DNA of 60,317 bases from Candidatus Avimonas faecium (GCA_904419005.1 CAJFQI010000006.1:1-60317); one strand, 5' to 3'; shown: positions 42,635 to 51,356, numbered from the stretch's first letter. Program-made: numbers and translations. The notes: generated by a model not told the origin, from the letters alone.

Positions 42635-43291
42635 ATGACCGCCTGGATAGAACAAATGATGAGCGAATACGGCTATATCGCCATCGCTCTGCTGATCGCC
42701 ATTGAAAACATATTCCCCCCCATCCCGTCCGAGGTAATCCTGACCTTCGGCGGTTTTATGACCACCACCACGACGATGACCCCGTGGGGCGTCATCCTGG
42801 CGGCCACTATCGGCTCGGTGCTGGGGGCGATCGTGCTGTACGGGGTGGGACGCTGCTTCCCGGAGGAGCGGCTGGAGCGCTGGATGGACGGGAAGCTGGG
42901 CAAGATCCTGCGCCTGAAGAAGGAGGACGTCCGCCGGGCCCAGGGCTGGTTTGAGCGCCGGGGGAAGCTCACGGTATTCTTCTGCCGCTTTATCCCGGTG
43001 ATCCGCAGCCTGATTTCGATCCCCGCCGGCATGGCGAAAATGCCGTTTTCGATTTTCCTGCTGCTGACGGCGGTCGGCACCTGCCTGTGGAATGTGGTGC
43101 TGGTCATGCTCGGCGCCTGGGCCGGCGCTTCGTGGGAGAAGATCGCCGACTACATGGGCGTGTATTCCAAGGTGGGCGTGCTCGTCCTCGGCGTCGCCGC
43201 CGTGATTGTGATTGCGGTGTTTTATATCCGCCGTAAGAAAAAGGCTAAGCAGGCAGCCAAGACACAGGACGGCGGCTCAAGCGATCAATAA
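42635..43291 (+). CDS. DedA/SNARE-associated family membrane protein
   Basis: 218 residues, about five membrane helices. ENIFPPIPSEVILTFGG near residue 25 and FCRFIPVIRSLISIPAGMAKM near 125 are the DedA signatures. Members act as undecaprenyl-phosphate or phosphatidylethanolamine flippases; which applies here is unknown. An AAGGAGG site lies eight bases before the ATG. The C-terminus is a basic cytoplasmic tail. A terminator follows immediately. Confidence 0.9.
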   Translation: MTAWIEQMMSEYGYIAIALLIAIENIFPPIPSEVILTFGGFMTTTTTMTPWGVILAATIGSVLGAIVLYGVGRCFPEERLERWMDGKLGKILRLKKEDVRRAQGWFERRGKLTVFFCRFIPVIRSLISIPAGMAKMPFSIFLLLTAVGTCLWNVVLVMLGAWAGASWEKIADYMGVYSKVGVLVLGVAAVIVIAVFYIRRKKKAKQAAKTQDGGSSDQ

Positions 43292-43295
43292 AACC

Positions 43296-43335
43296 AAGGG
43301 GCGCTTTCCCATGGATACGGGAAAACGCCCCTTTT
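43296..43335 (+). terminator. Intrinsic terminator of dedA
   Basis: AAGGGGCG-TTTCCC pairs with GGGAAA-CGCCCCTT (one C/A mismatch) and ends in TTTT. It lies between convergent dedA and cysK. Confidence 0.85.
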
Positions 43336-43378
43336 GCCTATCCGGCCGCCGCCTTGCAGCCGCCGGATGCCTCTGCCT

Positions 43379-44308
43379 TTAATCCTCAAACAGCGGCGTG
43401 CTGAAGTACCGCTCCCCGGTATCGGGAAGGACGGTGACCACCCGCTTCCCGCGGCCGAGCTTTTTGGCCAGCTTGACGGCCGCCGCCACGTTGGAGCCGC
43501 TTGAGATCCCGCAGAGGATCCCCTCCTGCGACGCCAGGGCCTTTGCCGTGTCCAGCGCCTCCTTGTCGGTGACCACGCAGATGTCGCTGTAAATCGAGGT
43601 GTTCAGGTTTTCCGGGATCAGCCCGTCCCCGATCCCCATCTGCAGATGGGTGCCGATGCTGCCGCCTGAGAGGATGGCGGCGTTTTCCGGCTCCACCGCC
43701 CAGATGACGATGTCCGGGTTCTCCCGCTTGAGCACCTCCCCGATCCCGGTGATCGTGCCGCCGGTGCCCACGCCGGAGCAGAAGCCGTCAATCGGGCCCT
43801 CCGCCTGCTCCAGGATTTCCAGGGCGGTATGCTCCCGGTGGACCGCCGGGTTGTCCGGGTTGGTAAACTGCTGGGGGATAAAGACCCGCGGGTCCTCCGC
43901 GGCCATGCGCAGCGCGGTGTTCATGCACTCCTCAATGCAGGCGCCGATGTCCCCGTCGTCGTGGACAAGGATGACCTCCGCCCCGTAGTGGGTGACCAGC
44001 AGCCGGCGCTCTACGCTGACGGAATCGGGCATGATGATTTTTACCGGATACCCCCGCACCGCGCCGACCAGCGCGATGCCGATGCCCTGGTTGCCGCTGG
44101 TCGGCTCTACCAGGATGGTGTCCGGGCCGATCAGCCCCTTTTCGGCCGCGCGGTCGATCATATTAAAGGCGGTGCGGGTCTTGATAGAGCCGCCCACGTT
44201 GATCCCTTCGTATTTCACCAGGATTTCCGCATCGTCCGGGCCGGTCATGGTATGCAGCCGGATGAGAGGCGTATGGCCGATGGCGTCAAGAATCGTATTG
44301 CAGATCAA
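43379..44308 (-). CDS. cysK: Cysteine synthase A
   Basis: 309 residues. PLP lysine is Lys43 in GGSIKTRTA, TSGNQGIG binds the alpha-carboxyl, and GVGTGGTITGIG the phosphate of PLP. It makes cysteine from O-acetylserine and sulfide. The start is TTG with GGGAGGG upstream. No S-box or T-box was seen in the short spacer upstream. A cystathionine beta-synthase-like reaction cannot be excluded, but length and motifs fit CysK. Confidence 0.93.
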   Translation of the reverse strand: MICNTILDAIGHTPLIRLHTMTGPDDAEILVKYEGINVGGSIKTRTAFNMIDRAAEKGLIGPDTILVEPTSGNQGIGIALVGAVRGYPVKIIMPDSVSVERRLLVTHYGAEVILVHDDGDIGACIEECMNTALRMAAEDPRVFIPQQFTNPDNPAVHREHTALEILEQAEGPIDGFCSGVGTGGTITGIGEVLKRENPDIVIWAVEPENAAILSGGSIGTHLQMGIGDGLIPENLNTSIYSDICVVTDKEALDTAKALASQEGILCGISSGSNVAAAVKLAKKLGRGKRVVTVLPDTGERYFSTPLFED

Positions 44309-44450
44309 GGAAAGCCCTCCCTCTTATGTTCAAGCCTCATTATTTTATCGGAAAACGGGAAAAACTGCAAGCAAAATCTGTAATCCGCCCCTTCCCAGCC
44401 CCTTCGCCGGCGGCCCTCGGGCCGCCGGGCATAGCCCGGCGCGGGATCGC

Positions 44451-44479
44451 TTGACAAACCGGCTCCGGCGCGTTATAGT
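44451..44479 (+). promoter_or_regulatory. Strong SigA promoter of the ABC-F leader
   Basis: TTGACA and TATAGT lie 17 bases apart, the best match to the SigA consensus in the window. It starts a leader of about 335 bases before the ABC-F gene. Confidence 0.9.
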
Positions 44480-44524
44480 AAAAGCGCATTCATCCCGGAA
44501 CCCACCGTGAAAAGAGGAAGCCGT

Positions 44525-44632
44525 ATGATCCCCTGGGAAAACAAGCCGCTGACCATCCGGATTTGCTCCTTACAACTGGATAAAACGATGAGACGTTGTA
44601 TGGAGCGAAATCTTCTGGTCATCGAAGGATAA
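44525..44632 (+). CDS. Leader peptide upstream of ABC-F gene
   Basis: 35 codons from ATG with AGAGGAAG ribosome site, about 40 bases after the predicted transcription start. The peptide begins MIPWENKPLTIRICSL. Antibiotic-resistance ABC-F and erm genes often have a leader peptide on which a drug-stalled ribosome shifts the RNA fold; the position and the two terminators downstream fit that design. No known leader sequence was recognised. Confidence 0.65.
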   Translation: MIPWENKPLTIRICSLQLDKTMRRCMERNLLVIEG

Positions 44633-44722
44633 CGTATGTTAAAGCGCGCCGGTAGGCGGGCTTTTTGGGGTTGCCCGCGTACGGGATCCGTCGGAAGGCT
44701 TCGGGGTAAAGGCAAGGATTTT

Positions 44723-44755
44723 GGCTGCCGGCAAGGTTTTGTCGGCGGCCTTTTT
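44723..44755 (+). terminator. Leader terminator 1 of ABC-F
   Basis: GGCTGCCG pairs with CGGCGGCC (one G-T pair) around a 12-base loop, followed by TTTTT. It lies in the leader, 68 bases before the ABC-F start. Its right arm GGCGGCC can also pair with GGCCGCC of terminator 2, giving an alternative fold. Confidence 0.75.
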
Positions 44756-44775
44756 GTATTGTTGAGAATTTCTGC

Positions 44776-44804
44776 GGGCCGCCTTTCGGGCGGCCCTATT
44801 TTGT
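44776..44804 (+). terminator. Leader terminator 2 of ABC-F
   Basis: GGGCCGCC and GGCGGCCC form an 8-bp stem with a TTTCG loop, then TATTTTGTT. It is only 19 bases before the ABC-F start, typical of transcription attenuation. Confidence 0.8.
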
Positions 44805-44822
44805 TGCTTGGAGTGTTGTTTT

Positions 44823-46367
44823 ATGAGTTTATTGGAAGTGACCGGCCTGACGCATTCGTTCGGCGGGAAGGCGCTGTATAAGGACGCTGCGTTTTCCTTA
44901 AACCGGGGGGAGCATATGGGCGTCGTCGGGCAGAACGGCGCGGGAAAGAGTACGCTCCTCCGCCTGCTGGTTGGGGAGCTCGTGCAGGATGAGGGGCGGA
45001 TCGCCTGGCAGCGCGGCGTCCGGGTGGGGTGCTTGGACCAGTACGCCGGCCTGCCGGCCGAGCAGACGATAGAAGGGTACCTGCAAACTGCCTTCGCCCC
45101 CTTCTTTGCCCTGCAGGAGGAGCTGGATGCCCTGTACCAGGGCATGGCGGACGGCGCCGCCGATGAGGCGGGGCTTGAGCGGGCGGCCCAGTGCCAGACG
45201 GCGCTTGACCAGAGCGGCTTTTATACCCGGGACAGCACGACTGCCCGGGTGGCGGCCGGGCTGGGCCTGACGGCTCTGGGGATGCAGACCTCACTGGGCA
45301 GGCTCAGCGGCGGGCAGAGGGAAAAGGTGATCCTGGCCAAGCTGCTGCTGGAGGCGCCCGACGTGCTGCTGCTGGACGAGCCGACCAATTTCCTTGACGC
45401 CGCGCACATTGACTGGCTGGCCGACTGGCTCGCCGCCTTTCCCGGGAGCTTTATGGTGGTGTCCCACGACCCGGCCTTCCTGGACCGGGTGACGAACTGC
45501 ATCCTGGATGTGGAATTCGGGGCGCTGAGCAAGTATAGCGGCCGGTATTCCCAGTATATGCAGCAGAAGGGGCAGCGGCGCGCGGATTATCTCCGGGAGT
45601 ACGCCGCCCAGCAGCGGCAGATCCAGCGGATGGAGGAATACATCGCGAAAAACAAGGTGCGCGCGGCAACCGCTCGGATTGCGCGCGGGCGGCAGAAGCA
45701 GCTCGACCGGATGGAACGCATCCCGCCTCCGCGGCTGGCGGCGCCGGTGTCCCTTTCCTTCCCCTCCCTCCCCCTGAACGCGGCGGAGCCGCTGCGGGTG
45801 GAGGATCTGCTGGTCGGCTACTCCGCGCCCCTTCTGCCGCCCCTGAGCTTCTGCCTGCGGGCGGGGGAGAAGGCGGCGGTCACCGGCTTTAACGGGATCG
45901 GCAAATCAACCCTGCTCAAGACCCTGCTCGGCAGGATCCCACGGCTGGGCGGCAGCTTCCGCTTTGCCGAGCCGGTCCGCATCGCTTATTACGAGCAGGA
46001 GCTCCGCTGGGAGGACGATGCGCGCACCCCGCTGCAGGAGGTATCGGGCCGCTGTCCCTCCCTGAGCGAAAAGGAGGTGCGGGCCGCGCTCAGCCGGTGC
46101 GGCGTCCGGGCGGCCGATGCCCGGACGCCGCTGCGGGCGCTGAGCGGCGGGGAACAGTCCAAGGTTAAGCTTTGCCTGCTGACGCTGACGCGCAGCAATT
46201 TCCTGATCCTTGACGAACCGACCAACCATCTGGATACACAGACGCGGGAGGAGCTGCGGCGGGCGCTCGCGGCTTTCCCCGGCTGCGCGCTGATCGTCTC
46301 CCATGAGGCGGATTTCTTTGAGGGGCTGGTTGACCGGGTGATCGCTATGGAGGCCCTGCTGCGGTAG
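44823..46367 (+). CDS. ABC-F family ATPase, ribosome-protection-like
   Basis: 514 residues with two ATP-binding cassettes and no membrane domain. Walker A GQNGAGKSTLL near 39 and GFNGIGKSTLL near 360; signatures LSGGQREKVILAKLL and LSGGEQSKVKLCLL; Walker B VLLLDEPTNFLD and FLILDEPTNHLD. The linker between cassettes (residues 240-310, rich in Gln, Arg and Ala) is the ribosome-reaching element that sets the ABC-F class. With the attenuator leader upstream it is probably an antibiotic-responsive ABC-F, but it could be a housekeeping translation factor. GGAGTG precedes the ATG. Confidence 0.9.
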   Translation: MSLLEVTGLTHSFGGKALYKDAAFSLNRGEHMGVVGQNGAGKSTLLRLLVGELVQDEGRIAWQRGVRVGCLDQYAGLPAEQTIEGYLQTAFAPFFALQEELDALYQGMADGAADEAGLERAAQCQTALDQSGFYTRDSTTARVAAGLGLTALGMQTSLGRLSGGQREKVILAKLLLEAPDVLLLDEPTNFLDAAHIDWLADWLAAFPGSFMVVSHDPAFLDRVTNCILDVEFGALSKYSGRYSQYMQQKGQRRADYLREYAAQQRQIQRMEEYIAKNKVRAATARIARGRQKQLDRMERIPPPRLAAPVSLSFPSLPLNAAEPLRVEDLLVGYSAPLLPPLSFCLRAGEKAAVTGFNGIGKSTLLKTLLGRIPRLGGSFRFAEPVRIAYYEQELRWEDDARTPLQEVSGRCPSLSEKEVRAALSRCGVRAADARTPLRALSGGEQSKVKLCLLTLTRSNFLILDEPTNHLDTQTREELRRALAAFPGCALIVSHEADFFEGLVDRVIAMEALLR

Positions 46368-46401
46368 GCGGGCCGCCCGCGTTTTCCCTTCTGCAAACGA
46401 T

Positions 46402-46432
46402 AAGGCCCCGCGGCAAAAAGCCGCGGGGCCTT
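46402..46432. terminator. GC-rich hairpin between convergent genes
   Basis: A perfect 13-bp stem (AAGGCCCCGCGGC) with an AAAAA loop, in the spacer between the ABC-F and PNPOx-like genes. Neither strand has a long U-tract, so its strength as a terminator is uncertain. Confidence 0.6.
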
Positions 46433-46449
46433 GGACATCATAAACGATG

Positions 46450-46842
46450 TTAAAAATGGACGGTGCGGGGCGCTTCGGTAAACGAGGAAAAGGTGGCCGT
46501 GGCATCCTTTAGGTAAAACACCTCGGTATTGCCGTCGCCGGGCTTGTACATGGCCTGCAGCGAGGGATAGGCGTCCAGCAGATGCTGCTGCGCTTCCAAA
46601 CGGCTATCCTCAACCAGCTCGCCGGCAAGGCGCAGCCACCGCTCGCCGTCAAACGCGCAGATCTCCACGCGGGGATTGGCCTGAATCTGGCGGGAGACGC
46701 TTTTGCTTTTCCCCGTTTGGATGTACAGCCTGCCCTCAAACAGATCAACCGTACCGAACGGGCGGACCCGCGGCTGGCTGCCTTCCACAGTGGCGAGATA
46801 ATATGTCCCGCACTTTTTCAAGAACTCGTAAACCTCCTGCAT
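46450..46842 (-). CDS. Pyridoxamine 5'-phosphate oxidase-like flavin protein
   Basis: 130 residues from ATG 46842 (AAGGAGGT upstream). A split-barrel FMN-binding fold: LKKCGTYYLATVEGSQPRVRPFG, LYIQTGKSKSVSRQIQANPRVEICAF and a C-terminal VFYLKDATATFSSF. Such proteins bind FMN, F420 or haem and reduce small molecules; the substrate is unknown. The longer frame starting at 46971 was trimmed. Confidence 0.85.
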   Translation of the reverse strand: MQEVYEFLKKCGTYYLATVEGSQPRVRPFGTVDLFEGRLYIQTGKSKSVSRQIQANPRVEICAFDGERWLRLAGELVEDSRLEAQQHLLDAYPSLQAMYKPGDGNTEVFYLKDATATFSSFTEAPRTVHF

Positions 46843-47087
46843 ATGGCAGAAACCTCCTTTTCCGGCGGGGCGCTCCCGTATCAGAAAGCACGGGGGCGTC
46901 TCTGCGGTTTGATTCGGCTTCATTATACTCCCCGCGGAAGAAAAAGGCAACGGGCGCGGAAAGCGTTTCACCCCGAAATCCTTGTAAAGCGCCGGGGATT
47001 ATGATACATTAGGTTACATCATAAGGAAAGGGCGGGACGGTTCATCGACAGAATCGCCTGCTGAAGATGACGAGAGGAGGTTCCCCT

Positions 47088-47642
47088 ATGAAGCATCGCG
47101 GCACACAGAGGCTGGAAACAGAGAGATTGGTTCTGAGAAGATTTGTAATGGAAGATGCCGCAGCCATGTACAAAAATTGGGCAGCGGACGAGGAAGTGAC
47201 AAAATACCTGACGTGGCCTCCTCATCCCAATCAGGAGGCAAGCCGGAGGATTATAGAAGATTGGGTAAAGGCATACGCCAGCGAAAAGGTTTACCAATGG
47301 GCCATTGTATGCAAGGAAAAAGGGGAACCCATCGGAAGCATCGCCGTAGTGTCTATGAACGAAGACGTTTCCATGATGCAGGTCGGCTATTGCATCGGAA
47401 AAGCCTGGTGGCATAACGGCATCACCGCCGAGGCCTTAAAAGCCGTTATGGATTTTCTTTTTGATATGGTAGAGGCAAACCGCATAGAGAGCCGTCACGA
47501 CCCGCGAAACCCGAATTCCGGCAGAGTCATGAAAAAATGCGGTATGAAGTACGAGGGGACCTTGCGCAGCGCGGATCGGAACAACCAAGGCGTATGCGAC
47601 GCTTGCTATTATGCGCTGCTGAAATCGGAGCGGGCATCGTAA
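47088..47642 (+). CDS. GNAT N-acetyltransferase (RimJ/RimL type)
   Basis: 184 residues from ATG 47088 with GAGGAGG upstream. LETERLVLRRFVMEDAAAMYKNW at the start and IGKAWWHNGITAEALKAVMDFLF (acetyl-CoA site) identify a RimJ/RimL-like GNAT. Visibly less GC-rich than the neighbours, with A-rich codons (AGA, AAA), suggesting recent transfer. Substrate unknown. Confidence 0.88.
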   Translation: MKHRGTQRLETERLVLRRFVMEDAAAMYKNWAADEEVTKYLTWPPHPNQEASRRIIEDWVKAYASEKVYQWAIVCKEKGEPIGSIAVVSMNEDVSMMQVGYCIGKAWWHNGITAEALKAVMDFLFDMVEANRIESRHDPRNPNSGRVMKKCGMKYEGTLRSADRNNQGVCDACYYALLKSERAS

Positions 47643-47709
47643 ACAAGTGCCAAATATAAAACTTGGGGGGCTTCCCTTGCAGAGGATGCCCCAATGGGGA
47701 GGCGGTTTC

Positions 47710-49071
47710 ATGCAACAGCCGACAGAGAAAAAATGCAGGCCGGCGGCGCTGCTGCCCATCCTGGTATTCCTGGTGCTGTATCTCGGCTTCGGCATCCTGT
47801 TTGAATATGGGCTGAAAGTGGAGATGGGCTTTTACAAGGTCCAGGCGATTGTAATTTTCCTGATCGCCCTGCTGGTGGCAGTCGTGCAGAACCGGGAGCT
47901 GTCCTTTGACCAAAAAGTGCGGGTGATGGCCAAGGGGATGGCGGACGAAAACGTGCTGACCATGTGCCTGATCTTCCTGGCGGCCGGCGCGTTTTCCGGC
48001 GCGGTATCCGCCGCCGGGGGCGCGGACAGCACCGTCAACCTGTTTCTGTCCTTCCTGCCGGGGAAATTCGCGGTGGGCGGGCTGTTTTTGATCGCCTGCT
48101 TCATTTCCCTGGCAATGGGGTCGTCAACCAGCACCATCGCGGCGCTGGCGCCGTTTGCGGTCGGGATCGGCGAGGCCACCGGCTTTTCTATGGCCCTCTG
48201 CCTCGGGGCGGCGGTTTCGGGGGCCATGTTTGGGGACAACCTGTCGATGATCTCGGACACCACCATCGCCGCTGTCCGTACCCAGGGCTGCGCGATGAAG
48301 GACAAATTCAAGATGAATTTCTGGATTGTCCTTCCCGCGGCGGTGCTGACCGTGATCCTGCTGGTGCTGGTGACCCCGAGCGGGGACTCGGCGGTTGAGG
48401 CCGGCGGGTACAGCGTCGTCAAGGTGCTGCCTTATCTGGTGGTGCTGGTCGGGGCGCTGATCGGCTTCAACGTGTTCGCCGTACTGATTGCCGGCACGGT
48501 GCTGTCCCTGGCTGTGGGGATCGCCACCGGCGCTTTCCCCTGGACCGAGATGTTTACGGTGATGTACGACGGCATTTACGGCATGTACGACATTACGGTG
48601 ATTTCGCTCATCGTGGCCTGCATCGGCGCCCTGGTCAACGAGGGCGGCGGCATTGAAGCGATCATCCGCTTTATCCGTTCGCGGGTGCGGACCAAGAAGG
48701 GCGCGCAGCTGGGGATCAGCGCCCTGGTGGCCGGGGTGGATGTCGCCACGGCCAACAATACCATCGCCATCGTGCTCACCGGCCCGATCGCCAAGGATAT
48801 CGGCCGGGAATTCGGCCTCGATCCCCGCCGCACCGCCTCGCTGCTTGATATTTTCGCTTCGGTGGTCCAGGGGCTCCTGCCCTACGGGGCGCAGATCCTG
48901 TACGCGGTGGGCGGCGCGGCGGCGGCCGGCTACGCCGTCAGCTCGCTGCAGATCCTGCCCTATCTGTTTTACCCAGTGCTGATGGGGATGTGCGCGCTGG
49001 TATTCATCCTGTTCATCCCGCAGCGGGACCGGCGGGAGCCGCCGGTAGAGCAAACGGAACCATCAAAATGA
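47710..49071 (+). CDS. NhaC-family Na+/H+ antiporter
   Basis: 453 residues, about eleven membrane helices. SLAMGSSTSTIAALAPFAVG, AAVSGAMFGDNLSMISDTTIAA and VAGVDVATANNTIAIVLTG match the NhaC/ArsB-like ion-transporter superfamily. It probably exchanges Na+ (or an organic acid) for protons. ATG 47710 follows GGGGAGGCGG; a longer frame from 47647 was trimmed. A GNAT gene follows, its SD region beginning right after the stop. Confidence 0.9.
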   Translation: MQQPTEKKCRPAALLPILVFLVLYLGFGILFEYGLKVEMGFYKVQAIVIFLIALLVAVVQNRELSFDQKVRVMAKGMADENVLTMCLIFLAAGAFSGAVSAAGGADSTVNLFLSFLPGKFAVGGLFLIACFISLAMGSSTSTIAALAPFAVGIGEATGFSMALCLGAAVSGAMFGDNLSMISDTTIAAVRTQGCAMKDKFKMNFWIVLPAAVLTVILLVLVTPSGDSAVEAGGYSVVKVLPYLVVLVGALIGFNVFAVLIAGTVLSLAVGIATGAFPWTEMFTVMYDGIYGMYDITVISLIVACIGALVNEGGGIEAIIRFIRSRVRTKKGAQLGISALVAGVDVATANNTIAIVLTGPIAKDIGREFGLDPRRTASLLDIFASVVQGLLPYGAQILYAVGGAAAAGYAVSSLQILPYLFYPVLMGMCALVFILFIPQRDRREPPVEQTEPSK

Positions 49072-49097
49072 TAACGTTTTTTGGGGGAGGGATTACC

Positions 49098-49697
49098 GTG
49101 GATGTGCCAATGGATATCCGCGCAGCTTGCTTGGCAACGCCGCGCCTGCTCCTGCGCGGCTGGCGGGAGGACGATCTCGCCGATTTTCACGAATACGCCC
49201 GGGTGGAGGGGGTGGGGGAGATGGCCGGCTGGCTGCCCCATGCCTCCCTTGAGGAAACCCGGCGGATCCTGGAAGGCTTCATCCGCAAGGGGAACGTGTT
49301 CGCCCTGGCGGAGCGGGCGAGCGGGAAGGTGATCGGCTCCCTGGGGCTGCACCGCTCCTGGGCGGCAGAGGAGCCGGCGTACGCCGCCCTGCGGGTCAAG
49401 GAGATTGGCTATGTCCTGTCCAAGGAATATTGGGGCCGGGGCTTGATGACCGAAGCGGTGCGGGCGGTCCTCCGCTTCGGCTTTGAGGAATGCGGCCTGG
49501 ACGCGGTGACAGCGGCGCATTACGCCGAAAATACCCGTTCCCGCCGGGTGATTGAAAAATGCGGCTTTGCCTTTGCCCGGCAGGTGGAGATGTACATTGA
49601 ACCGTTGGAGAGGACGGTGCAGGAACGCCAATATATCCGTTTTGCCAATCCGCCGGCCGGATGTGACAACGGGAACGAGAGCGCCGGGCGTCAATAG
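49098..49697 (+). CDS. GNAT N-acetyltransferase (RimJ/RimL type)
   Basis: 199 residues from GTG 49098 (GGGGGAGGG six bases upstream); an ATG at 49068 overlaps the antiporter stop and is possible. LATPRLLLRGWREDDLADFHEYA and YWGRGLMTEAVRAVLRFGFEECGL, AAHYAENTRSRRVIEKCGF are the RimL-type GNAT signatures. Substrate unknown. It ends directly before the remnant of a hydrolase gene. Confidence 0.88.
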   Translation: MDVPMDIRAACLATPRLLLRGWREDDLADFHEYARVEGVGEMAGWLPHASLEETRRILEGFIRKGNVFALAERASGKVIGSLGLHRSWAAEEPAYAALRVKEIGYVLSKEYWGRGLMTEAVRAVLRFGFEECGLDAVTAAHYAENTRSRRVIEKCGFAFARQVEMYIEPLERTVQERQYIRFANPPAGCDNGNESAGRQ

Positions 49698-49889
49698 CGG
49701 ATTTTGCCCTGTGGAAGGAGCTGCTGGGGCCGGACAACCCGCAGGTAACCTACCGTTCTTATCCGGGATTGAACCTATTTTCTTCCCGGGCAGGGGGAGC
49801 CGAACGCCGAGGAGTACCGGATCCCCGGGCATATTCCCGACGAAGTCCTGGACGACATCGCCCGCTGGATTTTGCAGGAGACGCTGTAA
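49697..49889 (+). pseudogene. Alpha/beta-hydrolase C-terminal remnant, frameshifted
   Basis: One frame reads DFALWKELLGPDNPQVTYRS followed by YPGLN; another frame takes over with GQGEPNAEEYRIPGHIPDEV and ends LDDIARWILQETL before TAA. Together they match the C-terminal end of alpha/beta hydrolases of the dienelactone-hydrolase type. The His codon expected after GLN (the catalytic GLNH) is lost at the break. No N-terminal part is present. It directly abuts the GNAT stop. Confidence 0.65.
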
Positions 49890-49939
49890 TCCGACAAAAC
49901 CCTGCTCCGCCCTCTGCCCGGCGAACGGCCGTCCGGCCG

Positions 49940-50560
49940 CTACCGGATAAAATTGGTGTATGTTGTCGCTTCATAGGACGGGGCCGGCACGCCGGCCTTC
50001 CGGCCCGCTTCAATCGATTGCAGCAGCCACGCCATGTTTTCGCCCAGCGTCCGCATGGTCTGCAGCCCCTCCGCATCCTGCGCGACCTCCTCCGGGGTGT
50101 TGCCGTGTACCTGGTTCCAGTACTGGGAGGAAACGACCGGCATGTTGCTGATGGTGAAATACTTGTTGAGCCGGTCAAACGCCGCCGAGGCCCCGCCCCG
50201 CCGGCAGGAGACCACCGCCGCGCCGAGCTTTCCGGCCATCCGCCCGCCGGCGGCGTAGAACAGCCGGTCAAGAAAGGCCGTGACCTGCCCGCTCGGCCCC
50301 GCATAGTATACGGGGGAGCCGACGACCAGCGCGTCGATTTCGTCCAGCTTTTCCAGCAGGTCGTTGACCCCGTCGTTTTGGATGCACCGGCCGGTTTGCT
50401 GGCATTCCCGGCAGCCGATGCAGCCGGGGACCGGGCGCTTCCCGAGATATACCCGTTCGGTTTGGATCCCGCGGCGGCGCAGGGCGCCCTCTACCTCCTT
50501 TAAGGCGGCGTCGGTGCAGCCGTGTTCGTTGGGGCTTCCGTTGATACATATCACTTTCAT
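49940..50560 (-). CDS. Flavodoxin-family NAD(P)H oxidoreductase
   Basis: 206 residues. MKVICINGSPNEHGCTDAAL is the FMN phosphate loop of the NADPH-dependent FMN reductase family, then PGCIGCRECQQTGRCIQNDG (iron-sulfur flavoprotein-like cysteines) and VVGSPVYYAGPSGQ. Likely a flavin-dependent quinone, nitro or chromate reductase; the natural electron acceptor is unknown. ATG 50560 is used; the longer frame starts with GTG at 50563. GAGGATG lies upstream. Confidence 0.88.
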   Translation of the reverse strand: MKVICINGSPNEHGCTDAALKEVEGALRRRGIQTERVYLGKRPVPGCIGCRECQQTGRCIQNDGVNDLLEKLDEIDALVVGSPVYYAGPSGQVTAFLDRLFYAAGGRMAGKLGAAVVSCRRGGASAAFDRLNKYFTISNMPVVSSQYWNQVHGNTPEEVAQDAEGLQTMRTLGENMAWLLQSIEAGRKAGVPAPSYEATTYTNFIR

Positions 50561-50624
50561 CACTTTTCATCCTCTCTGGGCGCCGTGCGCCCTTTTGTAT
50601 GGGGCGAATCCCCGCCTGCTTCCC

Positions 50625-51221
50625 CTAAACGCGGTTGCCCGGGACAGGGCGCAGATCCTTATACCAGATCAGCTGGATCTCCCCGGCGATCCCCGCTTGC
50701 CCGTAATAGGCGTACTCATCCATCGCCGACAGCACCGCCCCTTGTTTGCGGTAGAAGCGGCAGGCGCGGACGTTGTTGTTCTGGCATTCGACCTTGATCT
50801 GCGTCATCCCCTGCGCCCGCGCCCACTCTTCGCCGAGGTCCCAGAGCCGCTGGCCGATCCCCTGGCCGCGGCAGCCCTCCTGTACCCGGAGGTCCCAGAC
50901 CACGCACAGGTCGTCCCGGCCCCCCAGCATGTCCACTCCCGGGGTGCGGGCGGCCAGCGTGATGCCGCCGACGGGCTTCTCCCCGTCAAAGGCCATAAAG
51001 AGCTGCCAATGAGAAATGTCAAACCGCTTTTCGTAATCGACGGCCTTCTCGTATTGGCCAAGGTCCTTGCGATAGGGCTTTACCGCAGCCTCCCGCAGGA
51101 GGATTCCGCCCAGCCCTCCGTCCGGCTTTTCGGGTCGGTATTCGCTGCGGACGGAAAAGGCCATGTCAATTTGATCGTAGAGTGCGAAATCGCGGCGGCC
51201 CGCCGCACGGTAGGTAATCAA
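50625..51221 (-). CDS. GNAT acetyltransferase, streptothricin-acetyltransferase-like
   Basis: 198 residues, TTG start with a weak site. Acetyl-CoA loop CRGQGIGQRLWDLGEEWARA near residue 118 and VECQNNNVRACRFYRKQG are GNAT motifs; the C-terminal GEIQLIWYKDL resembles streptothricin acetyltransferases. Whether it confers resistance is unknown. The promoter side faces the small TTG gene at 51357. Confidence 0.8.
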   Translation of the reverse strand: MITYRAAGRRDFALYDQIDMAFSVRSEYRPEKPDGGLGGILLREAAVKPYRKDLGQYEKAVDYEKRFDISHWQLFMAFDGEKPVGGITLAARTPGVDMLGGRDDLCVVWDLRVQEGCRGQGIGQRLWDLGEEWARAQGMTQIKVECQNNNVRACRFYRKQGAVLSAMDEYAYYGQAGIAGEIQLIWYKDLRPVPGNRV

Positions 51222-51356
51222 TCGGTTTACGCCCCCATTCTCTTCCTACAGTATACTCTGCGGGGGGAGGAAAAGCAACCGCGCGCGCCGGAATCCGCCG
51301 GCGCCGGGCATATCCGCCTCCCCCGGCTCCCATACTAAGGCCGGAGGTGATCCGGC

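Noticed and set aside
44636-44881. 81-codon frame running through the ABC-F leader into the ABC-F start
   Set aside because: It has a fair ribosome site but its sequence is terminator hairpins and is not protein-like; noted only as part of the leader finding.
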